A DNA stretch of 64,000 bases, taken from contig JALEQX010000071.1 in NCBI GenBank assembly GCA_022763825.1, positions 1 through 64,000 of the forward strand, given 5' to 3'. Source of the stretch: Oscillospiraceae bacterium (GTDB taxonomy: Bacteria > Bacillota > Clostridia > Oscillospirales > Acutalibacteraceae). Below are positions 53,995 through 62,100 of this stretch, in pieces. The number at the start of each line of letters is the position of its first letter. The stretch's first letter is position 1. Position numbers and translations under genes: made by a program. Under the pieces are notes generated by a model. The model was given only the letters and a program-made list of their open reading frames with translations, did not search any database and was not told the DNA's origin.

Positions 53995-55226
53995 TCGTAA
54001 TGCCTTCTTTCGATTTCCTTTGCGGGGATTTCGGGGTCGTCGAGAACCCCTATTTTTTCATCGCACACCGTAATGTAGCGTTCGTACCTCTCGCCGAAGA
54101 GCTTCTCTATTCTTTCCCTCGTTCCGGCAAGCGGTCTGTCCGAGGTCGGTACTAATTTTTCAATCGGTCGGTCGAGGAAATAAATTCTCGAATTCTGTTT
54201 TAGATAATCTATATTCTCATTCCTCAAAACGGCTCCTCCGCCCGTAGAGATGACGGCTCCGTTTTTCTTTGAAACCTCTGCAATTATTTGAGATTCGATA
54301 TTTCTGAAATATTTTTCGCCTTTTAATTCGAAAATCTTCGAAATTTCGCCGTATTTTTCGACTATAAGCGAATCGGTGTCTATAAATTCGCGTCCTAAAT
54401 CCTCGCTTATAATCCTGCCTATCGTCGACTTTCCGCACGACGGCATACCGACGAGAACGATATTTTCTTTATCCGCGTAAACCTTTTTGAATATCGAATC
54501 CGTAAGGCAATCATCGTATTTTGTATCGAAGAATAATTCGGATGCCTTTACCGCCTGCAAAACGAGCATATAAAGTCCGTTCGAGTTTTTAATATTACGC
54601 TTCCGGGCGTCTTTCAACAGCGCGGTTTCGAGCGGATTGTATATAACGTCGATAACTCCCGTAAGATTTTTAAATTTTGAAATATCAATCGGCTTTTCAC
54701 CGTTTTTCGGGTACATTCCGACAGGAGTCGCATTTATTATAACCGACGCGTCCGTGTGATTTTCGTACGCTTCGTCATACGTTATAACGCCCGCGCCCTC
54801 ATGTCTTGATACCTTATAAATTTCGCCCGCACCCATATCCTTAGACACGGCGTACGCGGTTTTGCTCGTGCCTCCGGTGCCTAATATGAGAACCTTTTTG
54901 TTCTTTATTTCAATGCCCGTTCTCTTTATAAGTCCCTCGAGCCCAGCAAAATCCGTATTGTATCCGTACAGCGTTCCGCCTCTTTTTACAACGGTGTTTA
55001 CGCTTCCTATTTTCTTCGCGTTTTCGCTTATAAAATCAAGGTACGGCATGACGGTTTCCTTATAGGGAATCGTGACGTTTATAGCCTTGAAATTCTTTTT
55101 CGTCATCAGCTCTTTTACGCCGTCCTCGTCCGTTTCGTACAGACGGTAGTCATAGTCTCCTATCATGGCGTGAATTTCCTCTGAAAAGCTGTGACCTAAT
55201 TTTTTTCCGAGAAGTCCGTACTCCAT
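53991..55226 (-). CDS. Bifunctional shikimate dehydrogenase/shikimate kinase
   Basis: 411-residue fusion. Residues 1 to about 245 are shikimate dehydrogenase: GLLGKKLGHSFSEEIH, catalytic lysine in NVTIPYKETV, Rossmann LILGTGGTSKTAYAV and INATPVGMYPKNG. From about 255 a shikimate kinase follows with Walker A GMPSCGKST, IDTDSLIVEKYG, STGGGAVLRNEN and SDRPLAGTRERIEKLFGERY. Two successive-step enzymes in one chain are a known but uncommon gene fusion. ATG 55226 lies one base after the aroC stop. No second kinase or dehydrogenase gene is in the window. Confidence 0.95.
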   Translation of the reverse strand: MEYGLLGKKLGHSFSEEIHAMIGDYDYRLYETDEDGVKELMTKKNFKAINVTIPYKETVMPYLDFISENAKKIGSVNTVVKRGGTLYGYNTDFAGLEGLIKRTGIEIKNKKVLILGTGGTSKTAYAVSKDMGAGEIYKVSRHEGAGVITYDEAYENHTDASVIINATPVGMYPKNGEKPIDISKFKNLTGVIDVIYNPLETALLKDARKRNIKNSNGLYMLVLQAVKASELFFDTKYDDCLTDSIFKKVYADKENIVLVGMPSCGKSTIGRIISEDLGREFIDTDSLIVEKYGEISKIFELKGEKYFRNIESQIIAEVSKKNGAVISTGGGAVLRNENIDYLKQNSRIYFLDRPIEKLVPTSDRPLAGTRERIEKLFGERYERYITVCDEKIGVLDDPEIPAKEIERRHYE

Positions 55227-55227
55227 T

Positions 55228-56322
55228 TTACTCGCCCCCGAACCAATCCGCGCCGTGCCGCGCGGTAAGCATATCGGCAATGCACAGAGCCGTAACGGAA
55301 TCTATAACGACTCTCGCCCTGTGAATAACGGCAGGGTCGTGTCTGCCCTTTAACGAGAGGACGGCGTTCTCCATTGTATTCATATCGATTGTTTTCTGCT
55401 CTTTGAATATGGACGGAGTGGGTTTTACTGCGCATCGGAATATAACCGGCATACCGTTCGTGATTCCGCCGTTGATTCCGCCGTTATTATTCGTGTATGT
55501 TTTTACCTTTGAATTTTCAACGTAAAACGGGTCGTTCGCTTCACTTCCCGTCATATTCGCAAAGCCGAATCCGGCACCGAATTCAACGCCCTTGACTGCC
55601 GGCACGGAGAAAAGGATGTGGGCAAGCTGACTTTCGATACTATCAAACCACGGCTCGCCGAGTCCCGCTTCAAGTCCGATGACTGCGGTTTCAAGCGTAC
55701 CTCCGACGGAATCGCCCTGCGCCGCGGCTTTCTCGGTTTCGGCTATCATTTTTTCCTTAGCGTTTTCGTCGAGTACGGCGTACGGAATCGAATTAAGATA
55801 ATCTATATCATTCTTTAAATAATCAAAATCCCTGTCGCAGACACCGTGCAGATTTTTTATATGAGTCGCAATATACACGCCCTTTTTTCTGAGCATATCA
55901 ACCGCGACCGCGCCCGCTGCGACAAGCGGAGCCGTAATCCTGCCCGAGAAATGACCGCCTCCGCGGTAGTCCTGATATCCGCGGTACTTGACCTGCGCCG
56001 TGTAATCCGCGTGCGACGGACGGGCAAGATATCTCGTTTTTTCGTAGTCCGCGCTCTTTGTATTTTCGTTTTCGATTATAAGAGCGAGGGGCGTTCCCGT
56101 GGCTTTTGAATTAAAAACGCCCGATAAAATCCTGACTTTGTCGCCCTCGTGACGGGCAGTCGAAATTTTGCCCGCAGGACGCCTTAAATCAAGCTGTGAA
56201 GCTATGAATTCCTCGTCTATTTCAATTCCGGGAGCGAGTCCGTCGATAACCGCGCCGACAGCCTCGCCGTGGCTTTCGCCGAAAAGCGTTACGCTCAACG
56301 AATTTCCGAACGTGTTTTTCAT
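55228..56322 (-). CDS. aroC: Chorismate synthase
   Basis: FMN-dependent enzyme that makes chorismate from EPSP. The 364-residue length is usual. Motifs are GNSLSVTLFGESHGEAVGAVIDG, RRPAGKISTARHEGDKV, RPSHADYTAQVKYRGYQDYRGGGHFSGRIT, and the C-terminal GRHDPAVIHRARVVIDSVTAL. Its ATG overlaps the aroB stop. Confidence 0.97.
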   Translation of the reverse strand: MKNTFGNSLSVTLFGESHGEAVGAVIDGLAPGIEIDEEFIASQLDLRRPAGKISTARHEGDKVRILSGVFNSKATGTPLALIIENENTKSADYEKTRYLARPSHADYTAQVKYRGYQDYRGGGHFSGRITAPLVAAGAVAVDMLRKKGVYIATHIKNLHGVCDRDFDYLKNDIDYLNSIPYAVLDENAKEKMIAETEKAAAQGDSVGGTLETAVIGLEAGLGEPWFDSIESQLAHILFSVPAVKGVEFGAGFGFANMTGSEANDPFYVENSKVKTYTNNNGGINGGITNGMPVIFRCAVKPTPSIFKEQKTIDMNTMENAVLSLKGRHDPAVIHRARVVIDSVTALCIADMLTARHGADWFGGE

Positions 56323-57341
56323 ATGAATTCACACTCCCCTGTTTTTCTTATCAATGAGGCTAATTCCTCGTTTGAAATCTTTTTTTCGATAAACGTGCCT
56401 ATCTTTTCGCACATTATAACTCTCGCCCCGCCCGAGACGGCTTTTTTATCGTGCAAAACGGCTTCGCACGCCTTGTCGACATCAAAATCCGCAGATACCG
56501 GAAGCGATAATTTATTTAATACGTTTATAATTCTTTTTCTTACGTCGTCCGAACTCATTGCGAGCATACCGATTCCGACGCATTCGCCGTGGTAAAGAGT
56601 TCCGGGTTCGACGGTGCTTTCAATCGCGTGACCTATCGTATGTCCGAAATTCAGAACTCGTCTTAATCCCGATTCCTTCTCGTCCTTTTCGACAACGTCC
56701 TTTTTAAGCTCGACGCTTCGCGCGATAATCAAGTCAATATTGCTTTCGATATCGCCGTTTTCAAACAACGAGAACAGTTTTTCGTCGAACGTCGCCGCCA
56801 TTTTCGCGCTCTCGGCAAGACCGTTTGATATCTGACGTTTAGGGAGCGTTTTTAACACGTCGGGATCGATAAGAACCCGTTTCGGCTGCCAAAACGCTCC
56901 GACCGTGTTTTTATAATGACCGAAATCGATAGCCGTTTTACCGCCAACGGACGAGTCAACCTGCGAGAGAACAGTTGTCGGGATGTTATAAAAATCAATT
57001 CCCCTCATATACGTGGCGGCGGCAAATCCCGATAAATCGCCGACAACTCCCCCGCCGACCGCAACAACGCAGTCCGAACGCGTAAAATCGTTTTTGAGCA
57101 TCACCTGAAGCAGTAATTTATAATTGTCAAAATTCTTGCTCTCCTCGCCCTGTTCAATCGTAACGCGTACGGGATTTTTACAAAACGAAGCTATTATATT
57201 TGAATACTCCGCCGGTACGCCCGAATCCGTAACGACGAGTACGTTTCTGTCTAAATTCAGAAGTCCGCCCGCTTTATTCAACACTCCGCGTTCAATCGTT
57301 ATGTCGTAGCTGTTTTCCTTTAACGAAACATGTATATCCAT
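56319..57341 (-). CDS. aroB: 3-dehydroquinate synthase
   Basis: 340 residues from ATG 57341, which has GGGAAG upstream and lies five bases after the pheA stop; a TTG at 57362 is the alternative. Motifs are GGGVVGDLSGFAAATYMRGI, PTTVLSQVDSSVGGKTAIDF, FWQPKRVLIDPD, and the metal-binding NFGHTIGHAIES and YHGECVGIGM. It converts DAHP to 3-dehydroquinate using NAD+ and a divalent metal. It follows pheA in the operon. Confidence 0.96.
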   Translation of the reverse strand: MDIHVSLKENSYDITIERGVLNKAGGLLNLDRNVLVVTDSGVPAEYSNIIASFCKNPVRVTIEQGEESKNFDNYKLLLQVMLKNDFTRSDCVVAVGGGVVGDLSGFAAATYMRGIDFYNIPTTVLSQVDSSVGGKTAIDFGHYKNTVGAFWQPKRVLIDPDVLKTLPKRQISNGLAESAKMAATFDEKLFSLFENGDIESNIDLIIARSVELKKDVVEKDEKESGLRRVLNFGHTIGHAIESTVEPGTLYHGECVGIGMLAMSSDDVRKRIINVLNKLSLPVSADFDVDKACEAVLHDKKAVSGGARVIMCEKIGTFIEKKISNEELASLIRKTGECEFI

Positions 57342-57345
57342 TTTC

Positions 57346-58437
57346 TCACTTCCCGAGATCAATTACTTGTTTGAATCTGCCTGCGATTTTAAGCCTCTCG
57401 CACTGCTTTGTAAGCTCCGAAATCATAGCCCTGCCGTTTTCGCTCTCATCGCTTCCGTCGACTTCAACATAGAAATAATACTGCCACGCGGGTTCTCTCA
57501 TCGGACGGCTTCTGAGCGCTTTCATATTAAATCCGTATTTTCCGATAACGTTTATCGCCTTTGCGAGTGCACCGGGAACCTGCTTAACCGTGAACAGCAT
57601 TATAAAACTTCCCGTATCGGACGGTTTTTCGGGCGTTCTCGTAAGAACGGCGAATTTAGTCGTGTTCTGCGTGCTCGCATTTATATCGTGGTCAATAACT
57701 TCGAGTGAATAAAGCTTAGCCGTGTCAAGACTTGCGATTGCGGCAACCGTTTTATCGTCCGATGAAGCGACCTTTTTAGCAGCTAAGGCTGTATTGGCGG
57801 CTTCCTCGGTTTCGAATCCGTGATCCTTTATATAATCCGCGCACTGACCGAGAGCCTGAGGATGGCTTATAACTTTTTTAATACTCTCAATATCCGCGCC
57901 CTTAACCCCGAGCAGATTCTGACACACTGCGAGTGAATACATACCCGTAACGTTGAGCGTTCCCTCGTAAATTAAATCAATAACCTGTCCGACCTCGCCT
58001 GCGTAGCTGTTCTCTATCGGCAGAACACAGCAGTCGCACTCTCCGTTTTCGACGGCTCTATATGCCGAATTAAAGTCAGGAAATGCGATTTTAACAGCGT
58101 CGGGGAAAATTCGTTTTGACGCAATTTCCGCAAACGCGCCCTCAACGCCCGAGTACGCGACGGTCATGCCCTGCATGAGTCTGCGCTGGTATCGCTTAGA
58201 TATTTCCATGGTGGAAATAAGGAACGACGTATAGTATTCTCTTAATACGGGATCATTTACGTACGCGCAGTTTTTAGCTATGACCTGCGCCTCGCGCCCC
58301 GCGTCGAGTACGGGCAGTCCGCGCTGTAATTTATACTCCGCAACATCCGCAACCGCGTTCATTCGTCTTTCGAACAGCTTAGCAATCTCGCCGTCCGTCT
58401 CGTTAATAATCTGTCTTGCCTGTTCAAGCTTATCCAT
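57346..58437 (-). CDS. pheA: Chorismate mutase/prephenate dehydratase (P-protein)
   Basis: 363-residue bifunctional enzyme. Residues 1-85 form an AroQ-type chorismate mutase helix bundle (RRMNAVADVAEYKLQ). Residues about 90-265 are prephenate dehydratase (VAYSGVEGAFAEIAS, LPIENSYAGEVGQVIDLI, and TTKFAVLTR, containing the catalytic T-K-F). An ACT domain follows (KQVPGALAKAINVIGKYGFNMKALRSRP, the ESRP-type feedback motif). It is the first gene of the operon, 1 to 7 bases from the next. Ribosome site is GGGGTTGAG. No leader or T-box was found upstream. Confidence 0.96.
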   Translation of the reverse strand: MDKLEQARQIINETDGEIAKLFERRMNAVADVAEYKLQRGLPVLDAGREAQVIAKNCAYVNDPVLREYYTSFLISTMEISKRYQRRLMQGMTVAYSGVEGAFAEIASKRIFPDAVKIAFPDFNSAYRAVENGECDCCVLPIENSYAGEVGQVIDLIYEGTLNVTGMYSLAVCQNLLGVKGADIESIKKVISHPQALGQCADYIKDHGFETEEAANTALAAKKVASSDDKTVAAIASLDTAKLYSLEVIDHDINASTQNTTKFAVLTRTPEKPSDTGSFIMLFTVKQVPGALAKAINVIGKYGFNMKALRSRPMREPAWQYYFYVEVDGSDESENGRAMISELTKQCERLKIAGRFKQVIDLGK

Positions 58438-58585
58438 TTTCTCAACCCCAAAATAAAACTTTGTTTACATAAAGACAAAAAGCAAAAGACAGACGAATCT
58501 TATAATCCCATAACATTCAGTCTCATTTTTTTTAAGTAATACTGTATTAATACTTGAAAAATCGTCCTCATTCACACAATTCGAC

Positions 58586-58733
58586 GTGTTTTGAGTGCGA
58601 ATCAGTTTTTATCAATCATATTTTGTTTCGGCAAGGCAAAGGAACGCAGACAGCCTTTCGGCTTTCAGGTTTCTTTAACGCAGTCGAAACGGAATAGGAT
58701 GATATAAACCTTATGACTTCGACTCTCTTTTGC
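58586..58733 (+). repeat. Dispersed structured repeat, copy B
   Basis: Second copy of the element at 11-227, without the central hairpin insertion. It keeps the paired stems AAAGGAAC/GTTTCTTT and AGTCGAA/TTCGACT. It lies between the terminator of the 24-codon unit and pheA. As in copy A, its end (CTTTTGC) abuts the A-run that becomes the T-tract of a minus-strand terminator. No open frame in it is credible. Confidence 0.75.
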
Positions 58734-58736
58734 GGT

Positions 58737-58788
58737 AAAAAAAACCACCGCCTAATTTCTACGTTCTACGCACGAAACCAAGCGGTGG
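58737..58788 (-). terminator. Terminator of the 24-codon ORF
   Basis: On the minus strand CCACCGCTTGGTTTC pairs over 15 positions with GAAATTAGGCGGTGG, followed by eight T. It is very strong for so small a unit. Confidence 0.9.
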
Positions 58789-58807
58789 GTATTTGCTTTT
58801 TACAAGA

Positions 58808-58882
58808 TCAATCAAGCTCCTGTACAACGCAAGTATCCATCGCCTGTGTAAAGTAGTAATAATAAAACGCGGTATTAAACAT
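58808..58882 (-). CDS. Putative 24-residue peptide
   Basis: Short frame beginning MFNTAFYYYYF and ending CVVQELD, with one cysteine and a four-tyrosine run. Support is contextual: AAGGAGGA lies at eight bases before the ATG, a consensus promoter lies 33 bases upstream, and a 15-pair terminator follows 20 bases after the stop. I do not recognise it. It could be a secreted signal, a regulatory leader or a small membrane-active peptide, or the transcript could act as an RNA. Its expression is not shown. Confidence 0.6.
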   Translation of the reverse strand: MFNTAFYYYYFTQAMDTCVVQELD

Positions 58883-58914
58883 TATACAGTTCCTCCTTGA
58901 TTTATTGTATATTT

Positions 58915-58943
58915 ATTCTACATCACCGAAAAACGAATGTCAA
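58915..58943 (-). promoter_or_regulatory. Consensus promoter of the 24-codon ORF
   Basis: On the minus strand TTGACA (58943-58938) and TAGAAT (58920-58915) have an ideal 17-base spacer. Confidence 0.85.
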
Positions 58944-59059
58944 TATGTAATTTGATTTTTTATTAATTCAACAAATTATTTCAAAAAGAACCGCATACAT
59001 TATTTTACCGTCACAGTATTTGAAAAAAACCGATTAATTTAAGAACTGAAAAACAGCTG

Positions 59060-59091
59060 AAAAAAGCCCCGCAGACTTTCGCCTGCGGGGC
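59060..59091 (-). terminator. Terminator of the giant repeat protein gene
   Basis: On the minus strand GCCCCGCAG pairs with CTGCGGGGC, followed by six T, 24 bases after the stop codon. Confidence 0.95.
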
Positions 59092-59114
59092 ACGGTATTA
59101 CCGTTTTGCCAAAG

Positions 59115-62100
59115 TTAACCGAAAAGCTTTGTGAAAAAACTGATAAGCTTTTTGATTATCTCGATAATCTTCTGGAAGAACTTGATAAGTCCTCTTGACG
59201 CAAGACCGTTCTGGTCAATGATATCCTTGGTGTACGTCTCGAATATCTTTGAAGTAAACTCGGCAAAATCATTAAGAATCTGCTGATCGCTTGCGCGGAG
59301 CATTCCGTAGAAGAACTCCCAGTTGCTGTTATAATCCTTAAGCCACTTGTTTGCTTCGTGAGCGCCGGTGTTGATACCGAAGAAGGTGTAGTAAAGGATG
59401 TACAGAGTCTTATCCATACCCTCTGCATCGGAGCAGTACTGAGCAAGAGAATCGATGAATGAGAACATAAACTTATATGCCTCGTCACTCATTGATGTCT
59501 TTTCCTTTATAATCTGCTCAAGCTTCTTTGCATTGTCGCCCGTATTAAGGAACTTGAGAACGAGACGAAGAATAATCGTAACCATGTCGGCACGGTCAGC
59601 CTTGCCCGCATATTCCATACGGTATGCCTGCTCGCCGTTAAGCGAAGTGAAGGAGATAAGCTTACCTGTCGTCATTTCCGCAGCCGCGTCAACAACAAGT
59701 TCCGCAAGGTCAAATCCGGTTGAATTCTTAACCTTGGAGAGAGCAAACTGTACAAGATCCTCGAACTTCATACCGTCAAGGTTGATACCGATAATCTCGT
59801 AAAGGTCAACGTTAACCAGAGGCTGAAGAGCGTCAAGAACGGTGTAAGCCGAGTTGAGCGTATTCTGCCATACGGTGTCAAGACCGTTGGAGTTTACAAA
59901 GTATGCAAGATTGGGAAGAAGCTCGAATATCTGATTTGCGGGATCTGCAAGAATTACGTCCAGCTTATCAAACAGAGGATTGATAATATCAAGTATGAGA
60001 GCGTCGTCGTTTGCGTTAACGTCCGCATAGTACTCTGCCTCAGTCTTAATACCTTCGCACTGAATAGCCTCAAGGAGAGGAATAATACCGTAGTTATATC
60101 CGCGGTCACCGGGGAGAACTACCTTATCATTACCGTCTGCATCGTTGAAGAACGCGATATCCTGTTCGGTAAGAAGCCACTTAAGAACGGGATAAAGAGG
60201 TCTGAGCATATTGAGAAGCTCTGTCGTAAATGCCGAACGGTCGCCTTCCTTGATTTCGGGAAGAACGTAAGTATCATAGAAAGTAAGGTCAACGCCGAGC
60301 GAGGACTTGATTACTTCCTTGATCTTACCGTCGGTATCTATCTCGTTGAGCTTATCAAGGGCTTTCTTAAGACCGTTATAAATCTTGGAAAGAACCTTAT
60401 TGCTGTAAAGAGAGCCGTCAATATAGCTGTTGATAATATCCTCAAGAGAATCAAACTTGACGCCGTTTACCTCGATACCGAGAAGCTGAATCATATCGTT
60501 GATGAAGCACTCGATATTATCCGCGATATACTGCGCTTTATCCTTGGTCCAGTACTTGCCGTAACCGTACTCAAAGATGGTTGAAGTCTCGATACCGGAG
60601 AATACCTTATCGGTATCGGCGTCCTCTGTGAAGAGCCACGGGATTGAGTGCATCGGACGTGCGTTGAGTCTTAATACGTTCATAACAACGGTATAAGTAT
60701 CGTCGCCGAGCATATCTCTGAACGCCTGTTCGTTTGCGCTGTCGCCGAGGATTTCAAGAGCTACGGAGAAGAGAATTGTAATCATCTCTGCTCTGGTAAG
60801 CTCGTCGGTGTAGCCCATTCTCAGAGCCATTCTGCCGTTAGCGGAGGTAAACGCCGTGATATCGCCGACATAGAGGTACTTGATGAGACCCATAACCTGA
60901 GGATCAATCGTGATACCCGCTTTGTCCTTGATGATATCGAAGAACGTCTCGGTCGAAAGGTCGCTGAGCTTAACGCCGGCAGCCTCGTCGAGATTAGCGT
61001 CACCGATAACGGGAAGAAGCTTATCAAGAATATCATAGATGGGAGACATAAGGTTGTTGAAGCAGTTCTTAACGCCGTCCGCATTTATGAAGTAGATAAT
61101 GTTGGGAAGAAGGTCAAGTATGTTGCCTACAACGTCGCCCGAGGTGAGTTCGTCTGCTCTGTCAAGAACGCTTGACATGAAATCCTTAACGAACGCGGTC
61201 ATATCGTGCGTGCCGTCTGCCTTTTTATACTTGTCGGGACTCTGCATTGTGCAGCCGAGAGCCTCGAATGCGGGAATAAGTCCGTATGCGTAACCGCCGG
61301 GATTGCCCGCGAGGTCGATGATGGGTTCAAGCGTATACTTGCCGTCAGCCGTCTTGGACGAGGTGAAGAAGGTATAGCTGTCGCCGAAGAAGAGCCATGC
61401 GAAGATATCGTTTGCGGGAGCAAGAGCCTCTGCGAACGAATCGATGAACTTCTGCTTGTCACCGTTGATGTTCCACTGCTTGTTGCAGGTTACATTACCG
61501 TCGGCGTCAATGTCGCACATATCAAACCACTTGTCGATACCGTCTGTGCTGAGAACAACGGAGATGGTATCACGGAGAGATTTGTCAAGTCCGTTAAGCG
61601 CCTTAACGATAGACTCAACAAGAGAGTTGAGAATTTCGTCGGTATAAAGATTGTCGCTTATAAGAGCCTGAAGATATGTTGCAAGGTCTGTTCCCTTCTT
61701 GCTCTCAAGGATGGAATCAATGATTTCGGAAGCGGACGCCGTGAGCTTGTCAGCGGTTTCCTTATTCCAGTTGTTGCTGTAACCGAGGTAAACGATTGAC
61801 TTCGTGGGAAGCTGGGCGTTAACGAGGTCGGTTACGGGAGTCTTGTCATTGTCGGGATCGTTATAGAAGTAAAGCCAGTTTACATCAGTATCGGTGCTGA
61901 CAATACCGTCGAATATAGTCTCGACCATATCCCAAATCTTCTTTGCGTCATCCTTGCCCGTCTTGGAGTCAATGAATGAGCAAATGATTTCACCGTTGGT
62001 CTTGCCTCCGGTCAGCGTGCTTGAATGATTAAGACACTCAAGAAGAGCCGAAACAAGAATGGTAAGACCGTCCGCGGGGTCACAGCTTGCGCGGTAACCT

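Noticed and set aside
58438..58585. T-box, attenuator or riboswitch ahead of the aromatic operon
   Set aside because: I looked for a T-box consensus, a leader peptide rich in Phe/Tyr and paired terminator/antiterminator stems upstream of pheA and found none.
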